Part shown: positions 1-9,079 of the stretch, piece after piece
How positions within the stretch are numbered: position 1 is the first letter of the stretch
Layout of the letters: each line of letters opens with the position of its first letter
Assembly: GCF_021215455.1 (NCBI RefSeq)
Contig: NZ_JAJPWV010000001.1
Span: forward strand, 744,001 to 808,000
Direction: 5' to 3'
Source of the DNA: Mucilaginibacter roseus
GTDB lineage: Bacteria; Bacteroidota; Bacteroidia; Sphingobacteriales; Sphingobacteriaceae
DNA: 64,000 nucleotides
Position numbers and translations under genes: made by a program
The notes under the pieces: model-generated
What the model was told of the DNA's origin: nothing
Seen by the model: only the letters and a program-made list of their open reading frames with translations
The model's database searches: none

Positions 1-1
1 T

Positions 2-1495
2 AAATTGAGTCAAATTACTGAGGCTTTAAAAGAAATAGGAAAAACAGCAGAAGTAAAAGGTGATATAGCGTTTAAACTGCAAGATACGTTTGGATTTCCA
101 CTCGATCTCACTGAACTTATGGCCAGGGAGAAAGGTTTTCAGGTTGATATGATTGGTTTTAATAAAGCGCTCGAACAACAAAAATCACGTTCCCGCGCTG
201 CTACCGCTATTGATACCGGCGATTGGATCGTATTAAAACAAGACGATGCTGTTGAGTTTGTCGGCTATGATGAAACCGAAGCAGTTGCCCACGTGGTAAA
301 ATACCGCAAGGTTACGGCTAAAGGGAAGGAGCAATACCAGATAGTTTTAGATAAAACACCTTTTTACGCTGAGAGTGGTGGCCAAGTGGGTGATAAAGGC
401 GAACTGGTTTTTCCGGATGGAGAAATTGTTTATGTTACCGATACTAAGAAAGAGAACGGCCTTACCGTTCATTTTACCGATAGCTTACCCGAGGGCATTA
501 GCGATGCGCTAACCGCCATTGTTGAACCTGCTTTGCGCCATAGCAGCGAAAGTAACCACTCGGCTACGCACTTACTGCATGCCGCGCTTAAACAGGTTTT
601 GGGTACACATGTAAACCAAAAAGGTTCACTGGTTAATGCTGATTACCTGCGTTTTGATTTTTCGCACTTTGCTAAAGTAACAGACGAGGAGATCGCACAG
701 ATAGAAGCAATAGTTAACGCCAAAATTCGCGAGAACATCAGTCTTAAAGAAGAGCGTAACGTACCATACCAGCAAGCCTTAAGCAGTGGCGTAACCGCCC
801 TGTTCGGCGAGAAGTATGGCGATTTTGTTCGCGTAATTACTTTTGATGATGACTTTAGTAAGGAGCTTTGCGGTGGTACACACGTAAAAGCAACCGGGCA
901 AATCGGTTTCTTTAAAATAACCAGCGAAAGCGCCGTGGCTGCCGGTGTGCGCCGTATCGAAGCTATTACCGGTATTGCTGCCGAGAATTACATCAACGCC
1001 CAAAGTTTGCTGATTAACCAGTTAAAGGAGCTGCTTAAAAACCCGAAGGATATTACCAAAAGCATCGAGAGCCTGATCAACGAAAATGCAGGACTGAAAA
1101 AAGAGCTTGAAAAAAGCGTATTAGAAAAAGCTGCCGGTTTAAAGGATGATCTGGCCAAAACGGCTGAGAATATTAATGGTATCAACTTTATTGCCCAAAA
1201 AGTGGCGCTGCCAAATGCTGATGCCATCAAGAATTTGGCTTATAGCTTAAAGGATATCGTTGGCGACCTGTTCCTAGTGCTGGCTGCCGATATTGACGGC
1301 AAGCCAAGCCTTACCGTTATGATAGCCGAAAATTTGGTAAAAGATAAAGGCCTGAACGCGGGTACTATTGTACGCGAGTTGGCTAAGGAAATACAAGGTG
1401 GCGGTGGTGGTCAGCCATTTTACGCAACTGCCGGTGGTAAAGATGTTAGCGGTATTGACAGGGCTCTCGAAAAAGCAAAGAGTTTTGTAGCCTAA
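2..1495 (+). CDS. alaS: Alanyl-tRNA synthetase, C-terminal part (5' end outside window)
   Basis: This is the 3' part of alanyl-tRNA synthetase, which charges tRNA-Ala in the cytoplasm and hydrolyses mischarged Ser/Gly-tRNA. The reading frame is open to the left edge, so the N-terminal catalytic domain lies outside; about 497 of the usual ~870 residues are present. What is visible is the end of the tRNA-recognition region (LQDTFGFPLDLTELM), then the editing domain with its zinc ligands in HSATH and CGGTHV, then a Lys/Glu-rich helical segment, then the C-Ala domain with the glycine-rich GGGGGQPFYATAGG. There is no sign of damage. The gene stops just before a strong bidirectional hairpin and converges with aroQ. 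Confidence 0.95.
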   Translation, partial: KLSQITEALKEIGKTAEVKGDIAFKLQDTFGFPLDLTELMAREKGFQVDMIGFNKALEQQKSRSRAATAIDTGDWIVLKQDDAVEFVGYDETEAVAHVVKYRKVTAKGKEQYQIVLDKTPFYAESGGQVGDKGELVFPDGEIVYVTDTKKENGLTVHFTDSLPEGISDALTAIVEPALRHSSESNHSATHLLHAALKQVLGTHVNQKGSLVNADYLRFDFSHFAKVTDEEIAQIEAIVNAKIRENISLKEERNVPYQQALSSGVTALFGEKYGDFVRVITFDDDFSKELCGGTHVKATGQIGFFKITSESAVAAGVRRIEAITGIAAENYINAQSLLINQLKELLKNPKDITKSIESLINENAGLKKELEKSVLEKAAGLKDDLAKTAENINGINFIAQKVALPNADAIKNLAYSLKDIVGDLFLVLAADIDGKPSLTVMIAENLVKDKGLNAGTIVRELAKEIQGGGGGQPFYATAGGKDVSGIDRALEKAKSFVA

Positions 1496-1509
1496 CAAAA
1501 TTCTGGCAT

Positions 1510-1555
1510 AATAGAAATGGTCGGTTATTTTTATATATAACCGACCATTTCTATT
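1510..1555. terminator. Bidirectional terminator between alaS and aroQ
   Basis: A perfect 19-bp inverted repeat (arms 1510-1528 and 1537-1555) with an 8-nt loop sits between the convergent ends of alaS and aroQ. A/T runs at the stem ends on both strands suit factor-independent termination in both directions. Confidence 0.85.
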
Positions 1556-1567
1556 ATTTAAAGCTGA

Positions 1568-1981
1568 TTACAGCAAACTTTCAATCGCCAAACGGTAAGA
1601 GTCCATTCCAAAGCCTGCTATAACGCCTTTACAGTTTTTGGCCAGCATGGATGAATGCCTGAATTCCTCTCGCTTATATACATTACTTATATGCACCTCC
1701 ACCACTGGAGTATTGATACCAGCAATAGCGTCGCCGATAGCTACGGAGGTATGGGTATAAGCTCCGGCATTTATTACGATACCGTCAAACGTAAAGCCAA
1801 CTTCATGCAGTTTATTTATAATTTCGCCCTCTACATTGCTTTGGTAGTAGCTTATAGTAATATCAGGGTAGCGGGCTACCAGTTGTTCAAGGTAGCTTTC
1901 AAAACTGGCATCGCCGTAAATGGATTTTTCGCGTACGCCAAGCAGGTTTAAATTAGGGCCGTTAATTATCTGTATATTCAT
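1568..1981 (-). CDS. aroQ: 3-dehydroquinate dehydratase, type II
   Basis: Type II dehydroquinase, which converts 3-dehydroquinate to 3-dehydroshikimate in the shikimate pathway. The N-terminal signature INGPNLNLLGVRE is followed by the YG pair of the flexible lid, NAGAYTHTSVAI carrying the active-site Asn and His, and VEVHISNVYKREEFR near the end. The length (137 aa) is typical of the small dodecameric enzyme. An upstream TTG would add three residues; the ATG directly before NIQIINGPN is preferred because the family normally starts there. It is divergent from the recombinase gene with only about 40 bp between the starts, so the two promoters must lie very close together. Confidence 0.95.
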   Translation of the reverse strand: MNIQIINGPNLNLLGVREKSIYGDASFESYLEQLVARYPDITISYYQSNVEGEIINKLHEVGFTFDGIVINAGAYTHTSVAIGDAIAGINTPVVEVHISNVYKREEFRHSSMLAKNCKGVIAGFGMDSYRLAIESLL

Positions 1982-2023
1982 GGTGCCCAAACTTAGGTAT
2001 AAATTAATAAAAGTAAAATTACG

Positions 2024-2926
2024 GTGAACTGGCAGCAGGCAATTAAAGGTTTTCAGACGTATTTGAGGCTCGAGCGTTCGTTGTCGGTAAATTCTATAGA
2101 GGCTTACACCCGCGATATTGATAAACTCGCTCAGTTTTCAGTCATTGATCCCGAAAATGTAATTCAGCCGGAAAAAGTTACGCTTGCTCATCTACGTAAG
2201 TTCCTTATCTGGGTGAATGAGCTGGGTATGTTACCGACATCTCAAGCCAGGATATTATCAGGTATAAAAGCGTTCTATAAATATATGCTGATGGAAGATT
2301 TGATAATTAGTGATCCATCCGAACTGCTTGAAGCGCCCAAAACACAGCGAAAACTGCCCGATACGTTAAGCTACGATGAAATAAACCGTATTATATCAGT
2401 AATTGACCTTTCAAAACCAGAGGGGCCACGCAATAAGGCTATTGTTGAAGTTTTATATAGCTGCGGCCTGCGGGTATCTGAATTGACAGAACTCAAAATA
2501 TCCAACCTTTACCTTGATATTGAATTTATCAAGGTAACCGGTAAGGGCGATAAAGAACGGCTGGTGCCTATAGGCAATGCAGCTACTAAAGCGCTGAAAA
2601 TATGGCTTGATGAATTACGTGTTCATATAGCTATAAAAAAGGGGGAGGAGGATATGGTTTTTCTCAACCGGAGGGGCAGCAGGCTAAGCCGCGTATATAT
2701 ATTTATGTTGCTTAAAGATTTAACTGCGCTTGCCGGTATACACAAAAATATTAGTCCGCACACATTGCGGCATTCTTTTGCAACGCATTTGGTTGAGGGT
2801 GGGGCAGACCTGCGCGCAGTGCAAGAAATGCTTGGGCACGAAAGTATCACCACCACAGAAATTTACACGCACCTCGACCGCGACTATCTAAAGTCAACCA
2901 TAAATCAATATCATCCCCGATCGTAA
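2024..2926 (+). CDS. xerD: Tyrosine recombinase, XerC/XerD type
   Basis: Site-specific recombinase of the XerC/XerD class, expected to resolve chromosome dimers at dif together with a partner recombinase and FtsK. At 300 aa it has the usual length. The N-terminal SAM-like core-binding domain (about 1-90) is followed by the catalytic domain with Arg in CGLRVSEL, Lys in GKGDKERLVPIG, HTLRHSFATHL supplying His and Arg, GHESITTTEIYTH supplying the last His and the nucleophilic Tyr. All catalytic positions are present. The start codon is GTG. No integrase-type neighbours, att sites or tRNA are nearby, so a housekeeping Xer role is more likely than a mobile-element integrase. XerD rather than XerC is a judgement. 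Confidence 0.88.
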   Translation: MNWQQAIKGFQTYLRLERSLSVNSIEAYTRDIDKLAQFSVIDPENVIQPEKVTLAHLRKFLIWVNELGMLPTSQARILSGIKAFYKYMLMEDLIISDPSELLEAPKTQRKLPDTLSYDEINRIISVIDLSKPEGPRNKAIVEVLYSCGLRVSELTELKISNLYLDIEFIKVTGKGDKERLVPIGNAATKALKIWLDELRVHIAIKKGEEDMVFLNRRGSRLSRVYIFMLLKDLTALAGIHKNISPHTLRHSFATHLVEGGADLRAVQEMLGHESITTTEIYTHLDRDYLKSTINQYHPRS

Positions 2927-3437
2927 AATTAATTTCTTGTTCAAACACATTATTCATAACAAGAATAATAATTACACGATTTATCAAATACTTGACAATA
3001 CTGTCAATAAAAAGCGCTGTTTTAATATCATAATGATAAAGCTAAATGCATTAAGTTTGATTTTATCTTAATATAATATAAAATTTATAGTAATTTTTTA
3101 TGAATTTTATAATTTCCGGCACTTGGTGGTGTGAATTTGGAAAAAGATAGATTTTTTGTAATAATATTTTGATAAACCGTTTTTGTTGATTTAATTTGTT
3201 ATACCGATTAAATAAACGTCATACACACAAGTAAAACGTTCAGACTTGTGAGTTGCACAACATAGCTCTTATAAACAACCATTTAATAAACTAATTAAAC
3301 CCTTAACTATGCGTAAAATTTTTACTTTGCACATCTCTTTCACGGCTTAAGCTAAACTTAACTAATTGTTAGTCAGCTCTCTACAGGGCCTGGAATTATC
3401 ATTTCTTTTATTTCAATAATCTAAATTATCCATTAAT
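2927..3437. other. AT-rich intergenic leader upstream of the SusC/SusD locus
   Basis: These 511 bases hold no convincing gene. Features visible are: a weak 8-bp stem right after xerD (TTCTTGTT at 2934-2941 with AACAAGAA at 2958-2965); a perfect palindrome TTGACA-N4-TGTCAA at 2992-3007; a 7-bp inverted repeat CACAAGT-N11-ACTTGTG at 3226-3250; a promoter-like TTACTTTG at 3322-3329; and a 13-codon micro-ORF at 3309-3350. The region presumably carries the promoter and control elements of the 11-gene block that follows. Confidence 0.6.
3226..3250. promoter_or_regulatory. Inverted repeat upstream of the first susC, candidate operator
   Basis: Perfect 7-bp half sites CACAAGT and ACTTGTG separated by 11 bases lie about 190 bp upstream of the first susC. 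The geometry (half-site centres 18 bp apart) would suit a dimeric regulator, but it could equally be an mRNA hairpin or chance in AT-rich DNA. No regulator gene is adjacent. Confidence 0.3.
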
Positions 3438-6422
3438 ATGCGATACTTATGGCTGTGCTTTGCGGTTTTTTTCGGAACTGCAATCAAAGCATCAACTGGC
3501 TTGGCTAAAGGTAATAGTGAAGGGATAGGCAATTTTAAATTATCTTTTTTTCAGGATACAGTCCGTAAGGACACTTCCGCAAAAGATACTTTATTGAACG
3601 ACAGTATAGTAAACATCCGAAAAACGTTATACAACCGTTTTTCAGACAGTGTTAAAACTACTCCTGATCAGTTATCGCTTTTTCCGGCTATTTCATTACA
3701 GCAGTACCTTAAAGGCCAATACGCCGGCCTTTACGTTCAGGAACCATCCGGCGAGCCGGGTTCTGTTCAAAACATGTTCATCCGCGGCGCTGCAATGCCT
3801 TTACTTTCACGCCGGGAAGTTTACCAGGCGCAACCTTTGGTAATACTTGATGGTATTCCGCTGATAACGGAACACCCTTTTGCGTTTGATCTTCAGCAGT
3901 TTGATTTTAACCGCCCCGGGCCTGCAACCAATGTATTTGCTAACATTGATATGAATAATATCGCGTCGGTTGAGGTACTTGCTGATTTGTCGGCATCTGC
4001 TATTTACGGACCGCGCGCAGTTAACGGCGCTATCGTGCTTACTTCAAAAAAGCCTGGCAGCGTTCGCAGCATAAGCTTCAACTCGTACATTGGTATGGTT
4101 CAGCGCCCGTCGGTAACTACTATCAACGGTAAGTATGAAAACGCTTTTCGTCAGCGTTTTTACGATTTGTATACCACAAACGGGCGCTACTCTGATGATG
4201 AAAATTATCCTATCTACCTAAGCGACTCGCTAAACAACGTTTATAGCGGTCGATCAGACTGGACCGATCTTTATTATCGTAACGCGCTTATTCATGGCAT
4301 TAACTTCGGTATCTCCGGAGGTACAAGCCGTGCTAACTTCCGTTTTACATTGGGTAACACTAAAAATCAGGGTGTTGCTGATGATACCGGTATTGATAGA
4401 TACAGCGCTATGTTTAATATAAACATGAAGCCGGTGCCATGGTTGGTTTTCTCGGCAATGGTTAACGCAAACCGTTTAGAGCGCGATCGTAACCGTTACC
4501 TGCGCGACCGCTTTGCCCAGGTAAACTATTTCCCTGACCTGAGCGCGCCACTCCCGCCAAACAAACAGTATTACGCTGATTATCTAAATCAGTATAAAAA
4601 AGGTTTTGACGATAATAAAACCAACCTGATACAAGGCTTCGCTCGCATTGGCGTTGAGTTTGGCAAGTTTAAATGGAGTACCACTTTTGGTGTTGATTAT
4701 AACGAAGGTTACCGCGACGTATTTTACGCACGTACCTTGTTACAGGGCAACAGCTATGCATCAAACTTTTATGGTTTTAACCAGCGTTTAATGTTGGATA
4801 ACAAAGGTTCGTATGATTTTACGCCAACCAAAAACCATCAATTACACGTTGAGGTAGGCCAGTCTATACAGTGGGATACTTATAAATATACTAACGCTTA
4901 CGCTTATAAAGGCGCTAATGATTATATCAAAATAAACCTGCTTGAGTCTGATCCTACTAACGGGAACTATCTTAACCCCTTAGCTTTCCCGCGGGAGTTA
5001 ACTTACCGCTTTCTGGATAAGACAGGTGATAACCTGCTGTCGTTTTACGGCAAAGCCGACTATACCATCAATGATAAGTATATGATCTCGGCAACCTTGC
5101 GTACCGATGGGTCATCAAACGCGCAACCTACCAAACGCTGGTTCGTTTCTCCGGTGGTGTCTGCCGCCTGGAGCATGAAGAAAGAGTTTTTACAGGATAA
5201 TACTACCTTCAGCGATCTGGTGTTACGTGCCAGCGTTGGCCGTATGGGCCGCTTAAACGCTTACGATAATTACGCGCAAGGCCCGCAGTACACTGCTACA
5301 ACAGGTTACACTGGCAACCTAACTGTTCCGGGTTATAATGCTATCGCTGTATTAACCAGGCCTTACAGCGCGGGATGGATAGGCTACGGCATTCCATGGT
5401 CATATTCAGACCAGATTGATATTGGTATTGATGCGGGTTTCTTTGCAGAGCGCCTGCGCTTATCAGTTGATCTGTACTCAAAAACTGAAAAAGACCTGAT
5501 ACTTGGCGTGCCTGATTATGCCGAATATGGTTATAAACAATCGCTGGAAAACGGCATGTCTGTAAACAACCGTGGTATTGATGTAACTATTAAGGCCGAC
5601 ATCATCAAGCAAAATACTTTCGGGTGGACATCATCATTAAATGTTAATCATAACAGTAACAAATTAAAATCATTGCCTCGCGGTTTAAATGAGCTGGTTA
5701 TCGGCAACCGTTTGCTGAGAGTTGGTCAGCCATTTGATCAGTATTGGTTACTAACTAACGACGGTATTTATAATTCCGTGAGTGAAATTCCGGTAGTTGA
5801 CGGTCAGCCGTTAAAGTATAACGGTATTGCTTTGCAGCCCGGCGACCCGCGCTGGAGAGATATTAATGGCGACAATAACATCGACAATAATGATAAGATG
5901 CTGATGGGCCATTCTTTACCAACCATATCAGGTGGTTTTGATAACAACCTGCGCTATGGCAGTTGGAACCTTAACCTGAATTTCTATTTCAATCTTGGTC
6001 GTAAACTGATCAATCAGGATATGGCTAACAGGTTTGATTTTGTGAACCGTGAAGGTAACAGCAACATCAGTTCAGTTAAAGAAATAACCTTTTGGGAAAA
6101 ACGTGGTGATTACTCAAAATATCCAATGTACAATCCTTGGAGCACAGTTATACCGTATCGTACCGATCAGGACCTATTCCTGGAGAATGCTTCGTTCCTG
6201 AAGCTGCGTACAGTTGCTTTAGGTTATGACCTCACCAAGCTGTTAAGCCGCAAAAATGTTAAAGTGAGCCGGTTATACGTGTATGGCTCGGTGCATAATG
6301 TTTTCACCCTTACGCCATACACCGGTCAGGATCCGGAATTGGTTAGCTACGATGGTTTTGATCCAGGATACGGATTGCCAATACCGCGTACTTACACGCT
6401 GGGTGTAAAAATGGATTTGTAA
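3438..6422 (+). CDS. SusC/RagA-family TonB-dependent outer-membrane porin 1
   Basis: Outer-membrane TonB-dependent transporter of the SusC/RagA family, expected to import the ligand captured by the paired SusD. A hydrophobic signal segment (about 1-19) leads into a plug domain with LKGQYAGLYVQ, MFIRGAA, LVILDGIPL and VEVLADLSASAIYGPRAVNG, then a long beta-barrel ending in YTLGVKMDL, an aromatic-rich terminus fitting BAM recognition. Unlike the second SusC here, it lacks the N-terminal carboxypeptidase-regulatory-like domain and I see no EVVVVGYG-type TonB box; a Ser/Asp/Lys-rich linker (about 35-75) takes that place. At 994 aa it is slightly short for the family. It heads an 11-gene block and is followed 32 bp later by its SusD. 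Confidence 0.9.
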   Translation: MRYLWLCFAVFFGTAIKASTGLAKGNSEGIGNFKLSFFQDTVRKDTSAKDTLLNDSIVNIRKTLYNRFSDSVKTTPDQLSLFPAISLQQYLKGQYAGLYVQEPSGEPGSVQNMFIRGAAMPLLSRREVYQAQPLVILDGIPLITEHPFAFDLQQFDFNRPGPATNVFANIDMNNIASVEVLADLSASAIYGPRAVNGAIVLTSKKPGSVRSISFNSYIGMVQRPSVTTINGKYENAFRQRFYDLYTTNGRYSDDENYPIYLSDSLNNVYSGRSDWTDLYYRNALIHGINFGISGGTSRANFRFTLGNTKNQGVADDTGIDRYSAMFNINMKPVPWLVFSAMVNANRLERDRNRYLRDRFAQVNYFPDLSAPLPPNKQYYADYLNQYKKGFDDNKTNLIQGFARIGVEFGKFKWSTTFGVDYNEGYRDVFYARTLLQGNSYASNFYGFNQRLMLDNKGSYDFTPTKNHQLHVEVGQSIQWDTYKYTNAYAYKGANDYIKINLLESDPTNGNYLNPLAFPRELTYRFLDKTGDNLLSFYGKADYTINDKYMISATLRTDGSSNAQPTKRWFVSPVVSAAWSMKKEFLQDNTTFSDLVLRASVGRMGRLNAYDNYAQGPQYTATTGYTGNLTVPGYNAIAVLTRPYSAGWIGYGIPWSYSDQIDIGIDAGFFAERLRLSVDLYSKTEKDLILGVPDYAEYGYKQSLENGMSVNNRGIDVTIKADIIKQNTFGWTSSLNVNHNSNKLKSLPRGLNELVIGNRLLRVGQPFDQYWLLTNDGIYNSVSEIPVVDGQPLKYNGIALQPGDPRWRDINGDNNIDNNDKMLMGHSLPTISGGFDNNLRYGSWNLNLNFYFNLGRKLINQDMANRFDFVNREGNSNISSVKEITFWEKRGDYSKYPMYNPWSTVIPYRTDQDLFLENASFLKLRTVALGYDLTKLLSRKNVKVSRLYVYGSVHNVFTLTPYTGQDPELVSYDGFDPGYGLPIPRTYTLGVKMDL

Positions 6423-6454
6423 CAGGATGTTAACGTAAATCTGAAGTAAAACAA

Positions 6455-7954
6455 ATGAAAAAGATATTATATATAGCACTGCTGTTTTTGGTAGCACTAA
6501 CCGGATGTAATAAGATACTGGATAAGGATTCGGTACGTGTGGTAGGCGAAAAAAACATGTGGAACAAGCTGGAGGATGCCCGTGCCGGTATAATGGGTGT
6601 TTACGCGCTCACCCGTTCCGCTCTTTCAGACAATAACGGCCATTGGATTTATGGAGATGTGCGTACAGGTGAATTTTTAAGCCCTAACCGCCAGGATTTA
6701 AAGGCAGTAACATCAAACCAGTTAAACGCATCATATCCCACAATTGATGCGCTGTCGGACTGGACACGCTTTTATGCGGTAGTTAACGCAGCCAACATAT
6801 TTATGGAGCGTATTGGCGAGGTAAAGGCGGTTGACAGGCGCTACACTGAGAACAACATGATTGTTGATGTGGCACAGGCTCGTTTACTTAGGGCCTTCGC
6901 ATACTTCTACATGGTACGTATTTGGGGTGATGTGCCCTTCATAACAAGTTCATATGACGGTAAATTTGAAAATAAACCGCGCGAATCGCAAGCTAAAATA
7001 TTAGTTTGGATAGAGCAGGAACTACAAAAGTCCGCCGCTGACTTACCTTTTATATACAGCGCTAATGATGAGCAACAACCGGGATCATATTATGGCGAAG
7101 GTGATGGCCGTTGGGGGGGCGCTTTGGCAACCAAGAACACAGCTTATGCTTTATTAGCACACGTAGCGGCATGGCAGGGAAATTATGATGATGTTGCTAC
7201 TTACGCAAAGTTCGTTGAGGATAATTATGGTAAAAGCCGTATCAATTATCAGTCAACAACTGATCTGACCAATTCAAACGGATTTTTTTATAATAAAAAT
7301 ACCAGTCAGATGTTCGGTTTCAACTCTGATTGGGGACACATTGACGGATCTGTAACCGGACATATTGAAGAGTTAACCCTTGCGCAGCCGGTGGTTACTA
7401 AAAACGTGCCCGATATCTACATGCCGAAAGATACTATACTACGAGTATTTACCTTACTAAATGATCAACGCTTTAGCCTGGATACATTAGGCCAGCCACG
7501 CAACGAGAGTTACTTTGTTAACTTCAACGGTAAATATCCAATCTTTAGTAAAATCAAAGTTATCCAGGGCGGTACTAATGATCCTAATTTCAGATACTTC
7601 ACAAGCGCGCTGATATTCACCCGCCTGGAAGATATTGTCTTACTTCGCGCAGAGGCGTTGGCTGTATTGGGTGACACAAATGGCGCCTGGAACGAGATTG
7701 TCAATATCATGACGCGCCGGGGTGTAACTACCATTTTTCAAACCGGCGATGTAATAGACGTAGTTTTTCAAGAGCGCCGTCGTGAATTGATGGGAGAGGG
7801 GCATCGCTGGTACGATCTTGTTCGCTATAATAAGATAAAACAGAATAACCAACAGTTTATGCAACTGATAAATTCTCAGGGTATTTACTGGCCTATTTCG
7901 CGCAAGCTTATTTCACAAAACAACCAATTAACACAAAATCCTTACTGGAAATAA
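6455..7954 (+). CDS. SusD/RagB-family surface lipoprotein 1
   Basis: SusD/RagB-type lipoprotein that sits as a lid on the preceding SusC porin and binds the ligand at the cell surface. The lipobox is LTGC with the lipidated Cys at residue 18, followed by Asn-Lys. SusD-type helical/TPR features include WTRFYAVVNAANIFMERI, ARLLRAFAYFYMVRIWGDVPF and, near the C-terminus, the highly typical ERRRELMGEGHRWYDLVRY. At 499 aa it has normal length. The ligand cannot be deduced from sequence, because SusD pockets diverge and no enzyme in the block points to a substrate. Confidence 0.92.
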   Translation: MKKILYIALLFLVALTGCNKILDKDSVRVVGEKNMWNKLEDARAGIMGVYALTRSALSDNNGHWIYGDVRTGEFLSPNRQDLKAVTSNQLNASYPTIDALSDWTRFYAVVNAANIFMERIGEVKAVDRRYTENNMIVDVAQARLLRAFAYFYMVRIWGDVPFITSSYDGKFENKPRESQAKILVWIEQELQKSAADLPFIYSANDEQQPGSYYGEGDGRWGGALATKNTAYALLAHVAAWQGNYDDVATYAKFVEDNYGKSRINYQSTTDLTNSNGFFYNKNTSQMFGFNSDWGHIDGSVTGHIEELTLAQPVVTKNVPDIYMPKDTILRVFTLLNDQRFSLDTLGQPRNESYFVNFNGKYPIFSKIKVIQGGTNDPNFRYFTSALIFTRLEDIVLLRAEALAVLGDTNGAWNEIVNIMTRRGVTTIFQTGDVIDVVFQERRRELMGEGHRWYDLVRYNKIKQNNQQFMQLINSQGIYWPISRKLISQNNQLTQNPYWK

Positions 7955-7966
7955 AAATAAACATAT

Positions 7967-9076
7967 ATGAATACGATAAAAAGATATATGAAAACTCCGG
8001 CACTGCTGTTTTGTGTAGCGGCAACATTTTTTGCCTGCAGCAAAGATGGCGGTTACTATAACGCCGCAAATAACGATCCTCAATTTGCCGGTAATACTTA
8101 CGATTACCTGAAGAGTAAACCCGGCGTGTATGATTCACTTATAGCTGTTGTTGACCGCATGGGCCTTAAACCAATGCTTACAGATAGCAACGTTACCCTT
8201 TTTGCGGTAACTAACCCGAGCTTTCAATTGGCGATAACAAACTTAAATACGCTTCGCCGCCAAAGTGATAAGGATCCCCTTTACCTGTCGAACATAGATG
8301 GCGTTCACTTGGACACCATGGCCTCTTACTATATAATCAGAGGCAGATATACGTCAGACTCGTTAACCTTGCAGGATGGCCTTGACTTGCCAAGCGTTCG
8401 TTTTGCATACCCTATGCACGGTAAACTGGTGAGGAATTCAGCTTCCGGTAATGTTAACGCAGGTCCGGTTGCTGTAGAGTTTAGCAACACCAAGCGCAGT
8501 AAATTCATTCGTAATTGGTCAACCACTACAACCGGTTCAAATAACATCATCACAAAAAATGGTATTGTTCACGTGGTTAGTCCTGACCATATTTTTGGTT
8601 TTGATGAGTTTGTAACCAGGCTAACATTTGTGCCGCCGCCACCGAATCTGATGTTAGAGATCGGAGGTAAGCTTAGCGTATTGCGTGATAACGCTGGTGG
8701 ACCAGACAATGGTGAAGGATCGAAAAAAGTTATTGACGGCGACGATCATACCAAATTCCTTGCTGAGTTTCAGGGCCGTTTGTGGATGCAATACGAACTT
8801 AAAGAACCGGCTGTATCCGGCGTTTACACGCTTATTTCAGCCAACGATGCACCGGATCGTGACCCACGCGCCTGGACTTATGAAGGATCGATGGACGGTA
8901 AAACCTGGGTGGAACTTGACCGCAGAAGTAACTTCTTCTTTGAAGAAAGGTATCAAACCAAAGTATTCAGGTGCGACAATACGGTCGCTTACAAATTCTA
9001 TCGTATAGATATCTCCGAGATTAACGGCAGCGGTGCATTCCAGTTAGCTGAGTGGACTATAAACCGTGCGAATTAA
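7967..9076 (+). CDS. FAS1 (fasciclin) lipoprotein with C-terminal discoidin-like domain
   Basis: Predicted surface lipoprotein (lipobox FFAC, Cys about residue 24, then Ser-Lys). Residues about 42-212 resemble a fasciclin/FAS1 domain: TYDYLKSKPGVYDSL, VTLFAVTNPSF and the closing GIVHVVSPDHIFGF. A Pro-rich hinge (PPPPN, about 226) leads to a C-terminal module (about 232-369) resembling an F5/8 type C (discoidin) carbohydrate-binding fold, with RDNAGGPDNGEGSKKVIDGD and FQLAEWTIN. That module recurs in the last gene of the block (20533-21390). FAS1 domains typically act in adhesion or matrix binding. A second in-frame ATG (residue 8) is an alternative start. It follows SusD by 12 bp. Confidence 0.82.
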   Translation: MNTIKRYMKTPALLFCVAATFFACSKDGGYYNAANNDPQFAGNTYDYLKSKPGVYDSLIAVVDRMGLKPMLTDSNVTLFAVTNPSFQLAITNLNTLRRQSDKDPLYLSNIDGVHLDTMASYYIIRGRYTSDSLTLQDGLDLPSVRFAYPMHGKLVRNSASGNVNAGPVAVEFSNTKRSKFIRNWSTTTTGSNNIITKNGIVHVVSPDHIFGFDEFVTRLTFVPPPPNLMLEIGGKLSVLRDNAGGPDNGEGSKKVIDGDDHTKFLAEFQGRLWMQYELKEPAVSGVYTLISANDAPDRDPRAWTYEGSMDGKTWVELDRRSNFFFEERYQTKVFRCDNTVAYKFYRIDISEINGSGAFQLAEWTINRAN

Positions 9077-9079
9077 GAG

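Noticed and set aside
2024-2926. Tyrosine recombinase as marker of an integrated element
   Set aside because: No tRNA, att repeats, transposase or phage genes are near, and it looks like a chromosomal Xer recombinase beside aroQ.
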